A stretch of DNA of 64,000 nucleotides, from positions 1,302,001 to 1,366,000 of the forward strand of contig CM074127.1 in NCBI GenBank assembly GCA_037178625.1, written 5' to 3'. The position numbers and the translations under genes are program-made. The notes under the pieces are model-generated. The model was not told the origin of the DNA, ran no database searches, and saw nothing but the letters and a program-made list of their open reading frames with translations. This document shows, in pieces, positions 11,885-22,479 of this stretch (positions are counted from its first letter, which is position 1; each line of letters starts with the position of its first letter). The stretch is from Skeletonema tropicum (taxonomy: Eukaryota; Bacillariophyta; Thalassiosirophyceae; Thalassiosirales; Thalassiosiraceae).

Positions 11885-13017
11885 TTACGACGCCTGACGA
11901 AACAAAGGATGGAAGTGGTCTGAAGCAAAATTATGATAGCGTATGAACAAAAGTATGAGATGGTTCTCACTGTCTTCAGATCTCGGCTAATTTTGAATGT
12001 ATCTGCAACAGAATGTGGTGAGGACGGGTGGTGTGTTTTAGTGCTTCTCTTTTGGGGAGAGATGTTCCTCCTTGCCACTCGCCTCTTCGACTTGTGGTGC
12101 TCTTCGTGCCTCCTCTTGATCATTTCAGATATTTCATTCGTTTTGGTTTCAGTGACACTAATGCTCTGAGAGGCAAAGAGTGGCATTGGTGGACTAGTTT
12201 GAGTGAAGTTATTGTATTTTGACTCAAAGTACAGAGTGGAGTTCACAGTTTCAACTGTTTTCTCTCCGTCCTCAGACATGCTATCACTCCCTTGGAGGGA
12301 GTCTTTGATAAGGTCGGGAGCACCATTAGGACTTGAGGATCGTGCATGTCTGTCCAAGAACTCTTCAGTAGTGAGACAATCATCTGAGAGGGTGTCAACA
12401 TCCTCAGGAGATGCTGCCCTCACAGGAGTTGCAAAGCACAAGCCAAACGGATTGGTAGATCCATCTTGTCCAATGTTAAAGAATTTGGTAAAGTTGGCAA
12501 TGGGCTTTGACTCCTTAATGTGACCCATGTTCATACCACAGGCAAACCTATTACGTCTCATCAGGTTCTTGATCTCTTCGTCTGAAGAGTCCGAGATTGA
12601 ATCCTCTACAAGATCATTCGACATCTTGGCACGTTGGCGCTCAACATCTGGTGAACCCCTGGTTCGAAAGATTTCTAATTTGCGTTTGTAAGACTTTTCT
12701 TCCAATATTTCAGGAGATGGAATGGACGCCGCCTTCTTGGCCTTGGCGACGACATCAGATCCTTGACTCCTCTTACTATCGTCGAGACTCTTGGAAGTAC
12801 CGTTACTATTGCCGCTACCGCTACGCCTGTGTTTGCTGTCTCTTAAGGCGTCCTGCAAACGTTCAAAAGGTGATGTACGGCCGTGTTGCGATGATCTAGG
12901 AGAAATATTGGGAGCTTTGCCGCCAGATGAACCATCAGTCTCGTAGGCGGGGTTGAAGCACTTGGTAAACTGTTCCAAAATTGATTGAACGACGTGAGGC
13001 GGAGAAGAGGAAGTCAT
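11885..13017 (-). CDS. Unknown Ser-rich protein
   Basis: Unrecognised protein, mostly Ser/Asp/Lys-rich and probably disordered. It starts with VVQSILEQFTKCFNP and contains two phrases that look conserved rather than random, NRFACGMNMGHIKESKPIANF and FFNIGQDGSTNPFGLCFATP (near the middle). I chose the ATG at 13017 over an in-frame upstream one at 13071 because the sequence before it looks like untranslated leader. Near the 3' end a 77-base GT-AG intron is likely (11894-11970, donor GTGAGAAC, acceptor TTTCGTCAG). Splicing it gives a short end, KTAS, with the stop at 11885-11887. Without splicing the frame runs to 11875 through a hydrophobic stretch that is then an intron read-through. Many SP/TP sites suggest phosphorylation. 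No function can be assigned. Confidence 0.65.
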
Positions 13018-13794
13018 TGTCAATCTGTGTAGATATATGTACAAGGGAGAGGGTTGACGTTGACCGCACACTTAACTACTATCGGATGGATGTAGATGTA
13101 GATCCGCAGACTGCATGAATTATGAGTTCAAAATAATTTTTTGTAATGCCGCGAACGAAACAGATTCAAAAGTCCACCACTGCATCGGCACGGCGGACGG
13201 TCCTTAGATGGAATGGTATCGGGAAGTTGTACAGATTGCTCAACTCTTCTTGGCAAATTTGAGCAAATTTGTCGAGTGAAATGCTCAAATTTGGCCATGG
13301 TGTGTCGGCATGCTTCGCTGCCGACCGTTTGAATTCCTTGACTGAAACGACCCAAAAGACCGCCATTTCTCGAAAAATAAAGAGGTAAGGGGGCCAACCC
13401 TCTGTATCATTACATGATAAATCAACTTGGTCATAAATATATTTGAGGGCAACTGCCCCAAAAAAAAATCAAAACCGTTGACACTCCGAAAACGCGAAAC
13501 TTTCCGACAACCTACACCTTCCAAAGAGAGTGCACGATAAAGAGGCCAAGAATCCCTCGACCTTGATTGGAGACTTTCTGAGAAAGTGCAGGTTCAAATT
13601 TGATCCCTCTCAAAAACTTGACTTTGATGTTTAGCATCGGTACTCAGCCAGAAAATAGGTTTCAAATGAAAATGAAAAAATAAAAAAATGAAGATCCCCC
13701 GCCCCCCAGATCGATTTAAGTAGATGGATTTTGATGCACCGTGCTACTTTTCAGCTCAGCAGTTTGTCACTGCGTACAAACATAGAAGTACCTA
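13018..13794. other. Intergenic with one hairpin
   Basis: No supported gene; the short overlapping minus-strand frames around 13128-13524 have no domain. A 12-base perfect inverted repeat, CAAATTTGAGCA at 13254-13265 and TGCTCAAATTTG at 13282-13293, could form a hairpin with a 16-base loop. A/T- and C-homopolymer runs lie near 13680-13715. Confidence 0.45.
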
Positions 13795-13980
13795 CCTGCT
13801 GTTTCTTGTAGATGTACTTCGATTGTGATGGAAGCGTGTTACATGAGATAATCTAAAAACAGTTTATTTGCAAGCTGAACTACACAAGTTCGTTTGTACA
13901 TCTACTGTTCATCCAACCTTAAAAGAAATCAAGAAGCTCCACATCAAAAAAAAGAGTAGAATCGCCAGGAATAATTCCAT
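13795..13980 (-). repeat. Degenerate tandem copy of the next gene's 3' end
   Basis: This block repeats 13981-14160, with an offset of 186 bases. Shared segments include CTGCTGTTTCTTGTAG, a run of about 50 bases around GAAGCGTGTTACATGAG, and CATCCAACCTTAAAAG. The repeat includes the last codons of the pseudouridine synthase-FKBP gene (AAGAAGCTCCACATCAAA, minus strand) and its 3' untranslated region. The outer copy has diverged in what would be the coding part. It is a local duplication of a gene end, lying downstream of the intact one. Confidence 0.8.
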
Positions 13981-14160
13981 CCTGCTGTTTCTTGTAGAAT
14001 TACGATACTTTGATTGTTATGGAAGCGTGTTACATGAGATAATCTAAAAACAGTTTATTTGCAAGCTGAACAACACAAGTACGATTGTACCATCTACTGT
14101 TCATCCAACCTTAAAAGAAATCAAGAAGCTCCACATCAAAGTACAATGTTGCAAATCCAG
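13981..14160 (-). repeat. Inner copy of the 186-base tandem duplication
   Basis: The gene-proximal unit of the duplication, overlapping the final codons of the fusion gene that ends at 14111. The coding part here is intact. Confidence 0.75.
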
Positions 14161-15955
14161 GGATAATTCCACCAGCACCTCGATCACCGTATCCCAAACG
14201 GCTTGGCAGTATAATCTTTCTCCTTTCTCCAACCTTCATTGTAGAGAAACTCTCGTCCCATCCTCTGATTACCTGGCCAGTGCCAACTTTAAATGTGAGT
14301 GGTCTACCTTGAGTGCGTGAGCTGTCAAATTTCTTTGGAGAGTCAAATCCATCCAACCAGCCTGTGTAATGCGCTTTCACAGTGCTTCCTGTCGATGGGA
14401 CAGCTCCGTCGCCTTCTTTGGTGATTAGATATTTCATGCCGGATGCAGTTGTCATATAGTTTGCATATGGATCAGTCTTCTTCATGGCAGGTGCAGCTTT
14501 AGGTGTCGTGGATACACTAACAGCTTCACCTTTACCCCACCACGGAGTTCCTGCTTTTGCCTTCACTCCAGCGAATAGAATCGCATGAGCCTGGAGTCCG
14601 ATTGGTTCTGTGGGCACTCTAACCTTCGTCATGGCTTCGTCCATAATCTCTTCGGAAGCTTCTTCTTCCAGCTTTTCCAAAGTCAATCCTGCGATGGGTT
14701 CATAGAGTGTGTCTCGGATGAGAGGACAGCCTAAACTGGCAAGCTGAGCTCTTACTTGATGCTTTCTCCCAGTAACCAATCGGATTGTAGATTGATAGTG
14801 CTGCTTGTCTCCAGGATCATAACCGTGCCCAGCATTCTTGTCTATGCTTATTGGCTTGCATTCTACTACCTCTAGGACACAACGAATCCAAGACTTGGCC
14901 TTCTTCCGTGAAATAGGTGGTATATGGCTCACAAATTGACAAGCTGTTCCTCCCACTTGCCCTCTAGCAAGCAGCGGCTTCCACATCCAATGAACATGCA
15001 TTCCAAGAGGCACTGGCTCAGTTGTGACTGCTTTGTACAGTTTTTTAATCTTGCGTTGTCTTTGCAAGTCGGTGAAGACTTTTTGCCCGTTTCCATCCTT
15101 GCTCAATACCACACAACCACCTACACAGGAATCAACTCGATGACAAATCAATGGTCTCTGTACTGGTTCACCTTCTATTGTAGTGAAAGGACCCATTAGT
15201 AAATTGACGCATCCAGGACAGCACTCCTCATAATTGCTTGGTTCTGGCTGAGTTGGAAGCATAGGTGGTTTATCCACAACGACGAATGTAGTATCTTCGT
15301 ACAAAAGTCTATTCTGGTCCGCAAACTCGTAGCAAGATGGAAATCTTCTCGGGTGAGGATATACTCTTATATCAGTTCCTGGTGTAACCGTCGAAGGCGT
15401 CAATATTCTTCTATATCTCAATGACATTTGCCTCTCAATGTAATCATCTAATGATTCCTCCTCCTCTTCTTGTTGTACGTTTAATCCATCATTTCCGGAA
15501 CCCCATCCAGAAGGAAAGTCTGCGTATTGAATGTTGGCCGAGTAATCGGTTCCATAGTATTGGTCAAGTACATCGTCATCAGTTAGTGTGTCCATTTTGG
15601 CCCAGACTGCACCCATTTCAATTAGATTATTAGCCTCTTCTCGTGACACGTTTGCAACCATTGCAACAGCTTCGTTTAATGCTGTAACTTTGGACGGTAC
15701 CACTGCATTTATGCATTTCATCCATAATGGTTTCTTTCGCGTGTTTGTTGGTGCATCTGTTGCGGATACGCTATCTGCGTCATCATTAATTGTGGATGGC
15801 GATGTTATTGTTGCTTCTTCATCAGTTGATTGCTGAAAGAGAGGATTGCAAACTGATCGAGTACATCTTCTGTTCTGAGGAGTAGTGAATGCGGTGGCGC
15901 CAATGGTCAAGCTTGAAAACCACAGGAGCTTTGTTGTTAACTGACGGTATATCAT
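14111..15955 (-). CDS. Plastid-type pseudouridine synthase fused to FKBP
   Basis: A 614-residue two-domain protein in one exon. Residues 1-25 form a signal peptide ending GATAFTT, resembling the diatom plastid-import motif (Phe after the cleavage site), so plastid targeting is likely. Residues about 90-125 resemble an S4 RNA-binding fold (EEANNLIEMGAVWAKMD). Residues about 200-430 are an RluA-type pseudouridine synthase: FVVVDKPPMLPTQPE, the active-site segment HRVDSCVGG with the catalytic Asp, KLYKAVT, and TGRKHQVRAQLASLGCPLIRD. Residues about 505-614 are an FKBP prolyl isomerase: VKAHYTGWLDG, FDSSRTQGRPLTFKVGTGQVIRGWDE, and RLGYGDRGAGGIIPG. The synthase would isomerise uridines in rRNA or tRNA, and FKBP would catalyse proline isomerisation. 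The continuous frame and Pro/Ala linker argue for a true fusion. Confidence 0.9.
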   Translation of the reverse strand: MIYRQLTTKLLWFSSLTIGATAFTTPQNRRCTRSVCNPLFQQSTDEEATITSPSTINDDADSVSATDAPTNTRKKPLWMKCINAVVPSKVTALNEAVAMVANVSREEANNLIEMGAVWAKMDTLTDDDVLDQYYGTDYSANIQYADFPSGWGSGNDGLNVQQEEEEESLDDYIERQMSLRYRRILTPSTVTPGTDIRVYPHPRRFPSCYEFADQNRLLYEDTTFVVVDKPPMLPTQPEPSNYEECCPGCVNLLMGPFTTIEGEPVQRPLICHRVDSCVGGCVVLSKDGNGQKVFTDLQRQRKIKKLYKAVTTEPVPLGMHVHWMWKPLLARGQVGGTACQFVSHIPPISRKKAKSWIRCVLEVVECKPISIDKNAGHGYDPGDKQHYQSTIRLVTGRKHQVRAQLASLGCPLIRDTLYEPIAGLTLEKLEEEASEEIMDEAMTKVRVPTEPIGLQAHAILFAGVKAKAGTPWWGKGEAVSVSTTPKAAPAMKKTDPYANYMTTASGMKYLITKEGDGAVPSTGSTVKAHYTGWLDGFDSPKKFDSSRTQGRPLTFKVGTGQVIRGWDESFSTMKVGERRKIILPSRLGYGDRGAGGIIPGFATLYFDVELLDFF

Positions 15956-16321
15956 ATTAGATGCCTATTGATGTTTTGATGCGTATCAGTTATTGCTACC
16001 ACTGCTGATAATAATATCATGGCAAGCAAGCTGTGTCAGAAGAGGGTGATGGGTCGGTGCGTTGCAAAACGTTTTTGTTCTTGGGAGCATCACTCATCAC
16101 TCATCTAAAAATTCATGTGTTACCTTTTTACTAAGGCCATTTTTCTACGTAATTTTTGTACGTAGGAACTCAAATCCCTCCATCCTTTTGTCTCCAGCAA
16201 CCCGACCTCCGCTCGATCTGCAACACTATCAACACACTTTGTGCAACACAGCTCTTTTCGTGTTTCAGCTTAACGATAATACGACCACAGCGTCATATCA
16301 CCAACCAACTAACCTCCAACA
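15956..16321. other. Divergent promoter region of eS10
   Basis: This 366-base gap separates two divergent genes. It contains TTTGTACGTAGGAA at 16156, about 165 bases before the eS10 start, a motif that recurs at 23774. A pyrimidine- and AC-rich leader precedes the eS10 ATG. Confidence 0.4.
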
Positions 16322-16738
16322 ATGTTCATCCCCAAGGCCAACCGCATCGCTGTCTTCTCTTACCTCTTCCGTGAGGGAGTTTGCGTCGTCAAGAAGGACA
16401 CCGTCTCCCCCACCCACCCCCACATCGAGGGAGCCACCAACCTCGAGGTTTTGAACCTCATGAAGTCTCTCCAATCCAAGGGATACATCCGCATCACCTT
16501 CTCTTGGCAGCACAACTACTGCTACCTCACCCCTGAGGGAATTGAGTACCTTCGTGGATACCTTGCCTTGCCTGCCGAGATTGTTCCTGCTACACACAAG
16601 AAGGCACCCAGCCGTCCTGAGGGCCGTGACCGTGATGAGGAGAAGTTCGCTGGAGAGGGCAAGCCTGCATTCCGTGGTGGAAACGACCGTGAATACCGTT
16701 CTCGTGAGGGTGGATTCGGACGTGGAGGTGGAAACTAA
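16322..16738 (+). CDS. RPS10: 40S ribosomal protein eS10
   Basis: Cytosolic small-subunit ribosomal protein of 138 residues. The N-terminal two-thirds is the winged-helix S10_plectin fold: MFIPKANRIAVFSYLFREGV, NLEVLNLMKSLQSKGYI, and TFSWQHNYCYLTPEGIEYLR. The tail is basic and glycine-rich (EGGFGRGGGN), as in eS10 of other eukaryotes, and the length matches the family. It is a single exon with a strongly biased codon set (CTC, GAG, AAG, TCC), as expected for a highly expressed gene. The ATG lies in a CAACAATG context. Confidence 0.97.
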   Translation: MFIPKANRIAVFSYLFREGVCVVKKDTVSPTHPHIEGATNLEVLNLMKSLQSKGYIRITFSWQHNYCYLTPEGIEYLRGYLALPAEIVPATHKKAPSRPEGRDRDEEKFAGEGKPAFRGGNDREYRSREGGFGRGGGN

Positions 16739-17256
16739 ATAAATTAGACACCTAAAGAGAGAAAGAAGTAGTGATGTCGGTTCCTTTTTTAAAGACTTGG
16801 CCAAGGGATTATGGTGATGGAGTTTGCAGTTGAGGTTTGGGTTACAAATGTTCAACAACTTAGCTTCATAGTCATTTCTTCAAATTTTTATTAAGACTGA
16901 TCTCATATGCTATTATCAATTATCATCTGCATGTAGAACATTTACTCGCTTTGAACCTACCTACTCATCTTTTCACAGAGATAAATGAAGATGCGATTGA
17001 AGGTATAATTCCAATCTGTGCTTGCAATTCCAATATAAGTTCTACTTGAGCTTGGCACGTCTCTTCTAATCCACATGAAAGAACTGATTACTTCAGGTCG
17101 AAGCTTACCAAACTGAGAAAAAGTAGTTCTGAACCTTCGTGACATTCCTTTAGCAGCAGACAGATGAAAGGTAAATGTTGTCGTGAAAATACCGTATTAC
17201 AATAGAGATTTTTCTACTTAGCTATTCTCAAGCTGAGAGGAGAGAAGGGAAAAGAA
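16739..17256. other. Intergenic, convergent
   Basis: About 500 bases lie between the eS10 3' end and the 3' end of the next minus-strand gene. It is AT-rich and holds no gene that I can support. Confidence 0.4.
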
Positions 17257-18687
17257 TCATATCGTCCCTTCATCAGAGCAGACGGATCTATCGTCAGCGA
17301 ATTTTGGTCGGATCATATCGTCGATCTCATCCCTCGCGTCAATCAGCTTTTCGGTTGACGCCTCGCTTTTCATGACTTGCAAGGAGTAATTCCACCTAGC
17401 CTTGAAGAACTTTTCACTCCTTGTGGACTTGTGCGAGATGTTGGACTTCTCATCTTCTGTCTCTTCTACACTCTCTTCGTCTATGATGCCGCTTGCTTCT
17501 TCATCTAACGTGCTCAATGTATTATTAAACATAACGTGGACTGTGTCATCGGCACCTTGTTGAGGAGAGGCTCGACCCCATCGGTTTTGGCGGCTTCTAT
17601 TTCGTCCTGATGCGTTACAATTTCGTTTTGGTCTTGCGCCTCGCCCAAGTGTAGGCTGTACGTTGTCGTAGGCTTCGCTTTGGTCTTCGTCTTCATCTTT
17701 ATCTTCATCTGCTTCATCTATTGCGCTTGCTTCGTTGTTGCAGCCTTCTTTCAGAGGTTCAGTGTAGTCCTCTTCGGAGCAGCTTTCATTGTTGAGATTA
17801 CTTTGATCATGAGCTTCTATGTGTGTGATCATTTCTGAAACAACCGCCTCTATTGTAAACCTCACATACGTGTCTTCGTCAATTTCAGATTCATTCAGTT
17901 CACTATCAGCTACTATAGCATGGATGTGGTCCTCACAGTACTCGTCGCACAGGTCTAGGAAGGATTCTCTTGTAACAAGTGTTTTAGGGTCTATAATGTT
18001 CCCCTCGTCATCTCTCAACATGTTCTCCTCAGCTTCTGCGAGGTCGACAGGGTTGCCCTCGTCATCACGTAGGATACCATCGTCAGTGTAGTCGGTGTTG
18101 TCAGTTTTGCTAGTCATGACAGACACCGCGATGGTAGCTTGTGCGCTAGAACCTTGTGTGTCAGCTGCACTCGAATCCACGGTGCCTTCACCTGACTCTT
18201 CAGTGTATGTTCTTCCAATGTCAGGAACCTCCTCTACGTCCTCATTACCCTTAAGTTGTTCGCCATCATCTCCCAGGCTAGATTGGTTTTCCTCTGCTTC
18301 TGCCTCTGAGCCTTTCTCTGAGCTGACATCACTATTATTGCTACCGTTCCCCATCGCCGGTGGTACTGGATGATCGATGCACTCGTCAACATGTTTATGC
18401 TCCTCCACCACCTTCGTAGTTTCGTCACTCTCATCATTCTTCTTAGTTGATGTGATCAGCTCGTCATCTCCCTTTGTCGAATCACTGAAATCAGACCGCA
18501 ACGTCGTTAAAGAGGGCGACGAACCTTCGCTACTTGCACTTGAGACACGCTCTACTTTGCCATGTGCAGAGTAGCTCGTGTCCAACGGCGCTGATTGCAG
18601 CAGCGTATCGGCGCCAGCGCTGTTGGATCTGGAGTGCCTTTTCTTCCACCAGGCCGTCCTTCCCATGGTTGTATTGCTTCTGCTCAC
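17257..18687 (-). CDS. Unknown acidic Ser/Glu/Asp-rich protein
   Basis: Unrecognised 476-residue protein in one exon. The N-terminus is basic (GRTAWWKKRHSRSNS). Most of the rest is acidic and probably disordered, with a repeated short element around residues 205-230 (ILRDDEGNPVDLAEAEENMLRD and a near copy). A more ordered segment follows, near 235-290 (ESFLDLCDEYCEDHIHAIVADSELNESE, then YVRFTIEAVVSEMITHIE), which looks helical. The C-terminal part has a basic patch (RPKRNCNASGRNRSRQNRWGR) and a tail with KFFKARWNYSLQVMKSE. An in-frame ATG at 18666 is an alternative start. No function can be assigned. Confidence 0.7.
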   Translation of the reverse strand: MSRSNTTMGRTAWWKKRHSRSNSAGADTLLQSAPLDTSYSAHGKVERVSSASSEGSSPSLTTLRSDFSDSTKGDDELITSTKKNDESDETTKVVEEHKHVDECIDHPVPPAMGNGSNNSDVSSEKGSEAEAEENQSSLGDDGEQLKGNEDVEEVPDIGRTYTEESGEGTVDSSAADTQGSSAQATIAVSVMTSKTDNTDYTDDGILRDDEGNPVDLAEAEENMLRDDEGNIIDPKTLVTRESFLDLCDEYCEDHIHAIVADSELNESEIDEDTYVRFTIEAVVSEMITHIEAHDQSNLNNESCSEEDYTEPLKEGCNNEASAIDEADEDKDEDEDQSEAYDNVQPTLGRGARPKRNCNASGRNRSRQNRWGRASPQQGADDTVHVMFNNTLSTLDEEASGIIDEESVEETEDEKSNISHKSTRSEKFFKARWNYSLQVMKSEASTEKLIDARDEIDDMIRPKFADDRSVCSDEGTI

Positions 18688-19154
18688 TGTGTGCTTAGGT
18701 GCGTAGTGACAGGTAGTGATGATGTTCTGTTGGTACGGTGATACTGTTGCTGATTTCAGGCCTTGTCATGACTTTTCCAAATAAATTGGCGATGTTGTCA
18801 AAAATTGAAGATGTTCGTCATCTATTTTCTTCTATTGCGGTTCATCGTACATAGGAACTAATAACTTTGTCGTGAATGCTATCCCACATTTTTGACATGG
18901 GAATCCGGCAACCGGTTTTCGCGTAGAGCTTCCTATCTCGCTTCAATCGCAGAAGATTCAGATTCCTATCCCATTTCTTGTGTTCAATCTCCTTGAGAGT
19001 GATAAACATGCAGAGAGACCCCTCTCCACTATTCTTCAGAGCAATTCGGCATGAAGGCAGAATGAAGTAGTCATCCGATAAGTATACAGGTAGAGCAGTG
19101 AACAAAATTCAAATCATTGGTTTTAGTTTATTGACATAGTTCAAGACTGATTTC
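18688..19154. other. Intergenic; one doubtful small frame
   Basis: This is the promoter side of the acidic-protein gene and the 3' flank of the tryptophanyl-tRNA synthetase gene. A minus-strand 87-codon frame at 18842-19105 has a plausible composition, but no recognised domain or homologue and no clear promoter. I leave it uncalled. Confidence 0.4.
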
Positions 19155-20976
<1,822 letters not shown>

Positions 20977-21855
20977 ATGAAGGTCCTTTCCACTGCCGCC
21001 GTCCTCCTCGCAGGAGCCTCTTCCTCCACTGCCTTTGCTCCATCAGCATCCAGAGCAGCCACCACCTGCAGATCGAACGCCCTACACATGAATGTTCCCT
21101 TCTTTGCTCAAGAAACCGAGGAAGAAGCCAAGAAGGAGGAGGAACCCACCCCCGCTGCTGCTGCTGAGGAACCTGTCGCCGCCGAACTTACTGAAGCCGC
21201 ACTTGACAAATTGACCATGGAAGAAGAAGTTGAACTCCTCGTACAGAAAGAACTTAGCAAAACAAAGCGCATGTCCAACCTCCGTAACGCCAACGGAGTT
21301 GAATTCGCACCATGGATGGGTATTTCCGAAGCCGATGAGAACGCAATCCGTGCCCTCGTGAGAGAAAAGACCGAGGCTCGTCGTAAGAGAGAGGAACAGG
21401 AGCGTGATGTTACTGGTAATCTGTACCGTGATTCACAAGCACAGGAATTGAGTGGTACTGGTCTTACATACAAAATTATCGATGGTGAGGTTGAGTTGGA
21501 GTGGGCCACCAAGAGTGAGAGTGATACCAAGGGATTCATTGTGAAGCGTCGTGCAGCCAAGACGAATGATTATTCCGTCATTGCCTCATACAAGGACTGG
21601 GGACCATTAGCTTCCAAGGGAAAGGAAGGTGGAATCTACCGCTTCCTTGATACGACTTCTGGTCCTGGTGGATGGGTATACCGTATCAGTGAGGAAGACA
21701 AGTTTGGTAATGAAGCTGATATCTGCCAATGTCTTGTTGAGGTTCAGACAGAAGATGAACAAAGGGCAGCTGTGATTGCTGGAGTTGGATTTGCCGTTTT
21801 CGCAGTTCTTGCCGTCGTTGCTGGGATTGCGGCCGATCCAATGAATGGATATTAA
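20977..21855 (+). CDS. Plastid-targeted membrane protein, unknown
   Basis: A 292-residue single-exon gene. The N-terminus is a signal peptide ending in STAFAPSASRA, the canonical diatom ASAFAP-type import motif, so the product should enter the plastid. An Ala/Glu-rich low-complexity segment (residues about 45-70) follows. Next is a helical region with ANGVEFAPWMGISEADENAIRALV, then a segment rich in beta-type residues (TYKIIDGEVELEWATKSES, FIVKRRAAKTNDYSVIASYKDWGPL) resembling a fibronectin-type III fold. One strong transmembrane helix lies near residues 262-284 (VIAGVGFAVFAVLAVVAGIAA). It could anchor in the thylakoid or inner envelope. No enzyme motif is visible. Codon use is biased like a well-expressed gene. 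It lies head-to-head with the plastid-type TrpRS gene. Confidence 0.85.
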   Translation: MKVLSTAAVLLAGASSSTAFAPSASRAATTCRSNALHMNVPFFAQETEEEAKKEEEPTPAAAAEEPVAAELTEAALDKLTMEEEVELLVQKELSKTKRMSNLRNANGVEFAPWMGISEADENAIRALVREKTEARRKREEQERDVTGNLYRDSQAQELSGTGLTYKIIDGEVELEWATKSESDTKGFIVKRRAAKTNDYSVIASYKDWGPLASKGKEGGIYRFLDTTSGPGGWVYRISEEDKFGNEADICQCLVEVQTEDEQRAAVIAGVGFAVFAVLAVVAGIAADPMNGY

Positions 21856-21959
21856 ATTTTGAAAAACTTGGGGTATGGTAAGAATATGAACTTTGTAACG
21901 AATATAAATAGCTTTTCAAATGCAGATGTTTATGATTTGTTCAGTATAATCGTTGTGAG

Positions 21960-22275
21960 CTACAGCTGAAGCTGGATAATATCTAAGATGCACCTAAGCA
22001 CAGCTGTGGTGGTGTCGTTGTTAAGTGAAACGACACGATGAAACGTGGTAGCAAACATATGAACTGATGCTGCGACACATAGCACTGACCTTTTCAAAGC
22101 TTACATCTGAAGCTTGATAATCAACATCATGATGTACCTTAGCTTTTGACTGTGGTGGCGGGCGTGTTGGAGAGAAACGAGAAACGAATCGACACAAGAT
22201 TGAACGGGTTGCAAACAGCATAACAAATGATGCTAAAACATTGTAGCACTGACCTTTTCAAAGCTTACATTTTAT
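21960..22275. repeat. Two-copy tandem repeat of about 165 bases
   Basis: Two imperfect units in direct orientation. The best-conserved part is TAGCACTGACCTTTTCAAAG followed by CTTACAT, starting at 22079 and again at 22244 (offset 165). The parts around GGTGGTGTCG/GGTGGCGGGCG and AGCTGAAGCTGGATAAT/TCTGAAGCTTGATAAT also match. It lies in the convergent intergenic space, and no coding function is apparent. Confidence 0.7.
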
Positions 22276-22479
22276 TCACACCTTATAGCTACGAGGCACT
22301 CCAACTAGAAGCAATCTTTGTTTGAAGAAGAGGAATGCTCTCACAATGAAAGTATTATTTATCAAACTCACCAACTTTTATGCCAACAGATCGTTATCCG
22401 CATCGAATCGATTTTGACTTCTGAACAATGGTCGAATCTATTTTTTTGCACAAATCAAATCGAAATAAAGATAAAAATC

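Noticed and set aside
13590..13620. Possible tRNA B-box-like GGTTCAAATTT
   Set aside because: No matching A box or cloverleaf arms around it.
18842..19105. 87-codon minus-strand frame downstream of the TrpRS gene
   Set aside because: Composition is protein-like but there is no recognised domain, no clear start context and no splice support; too weak to call.
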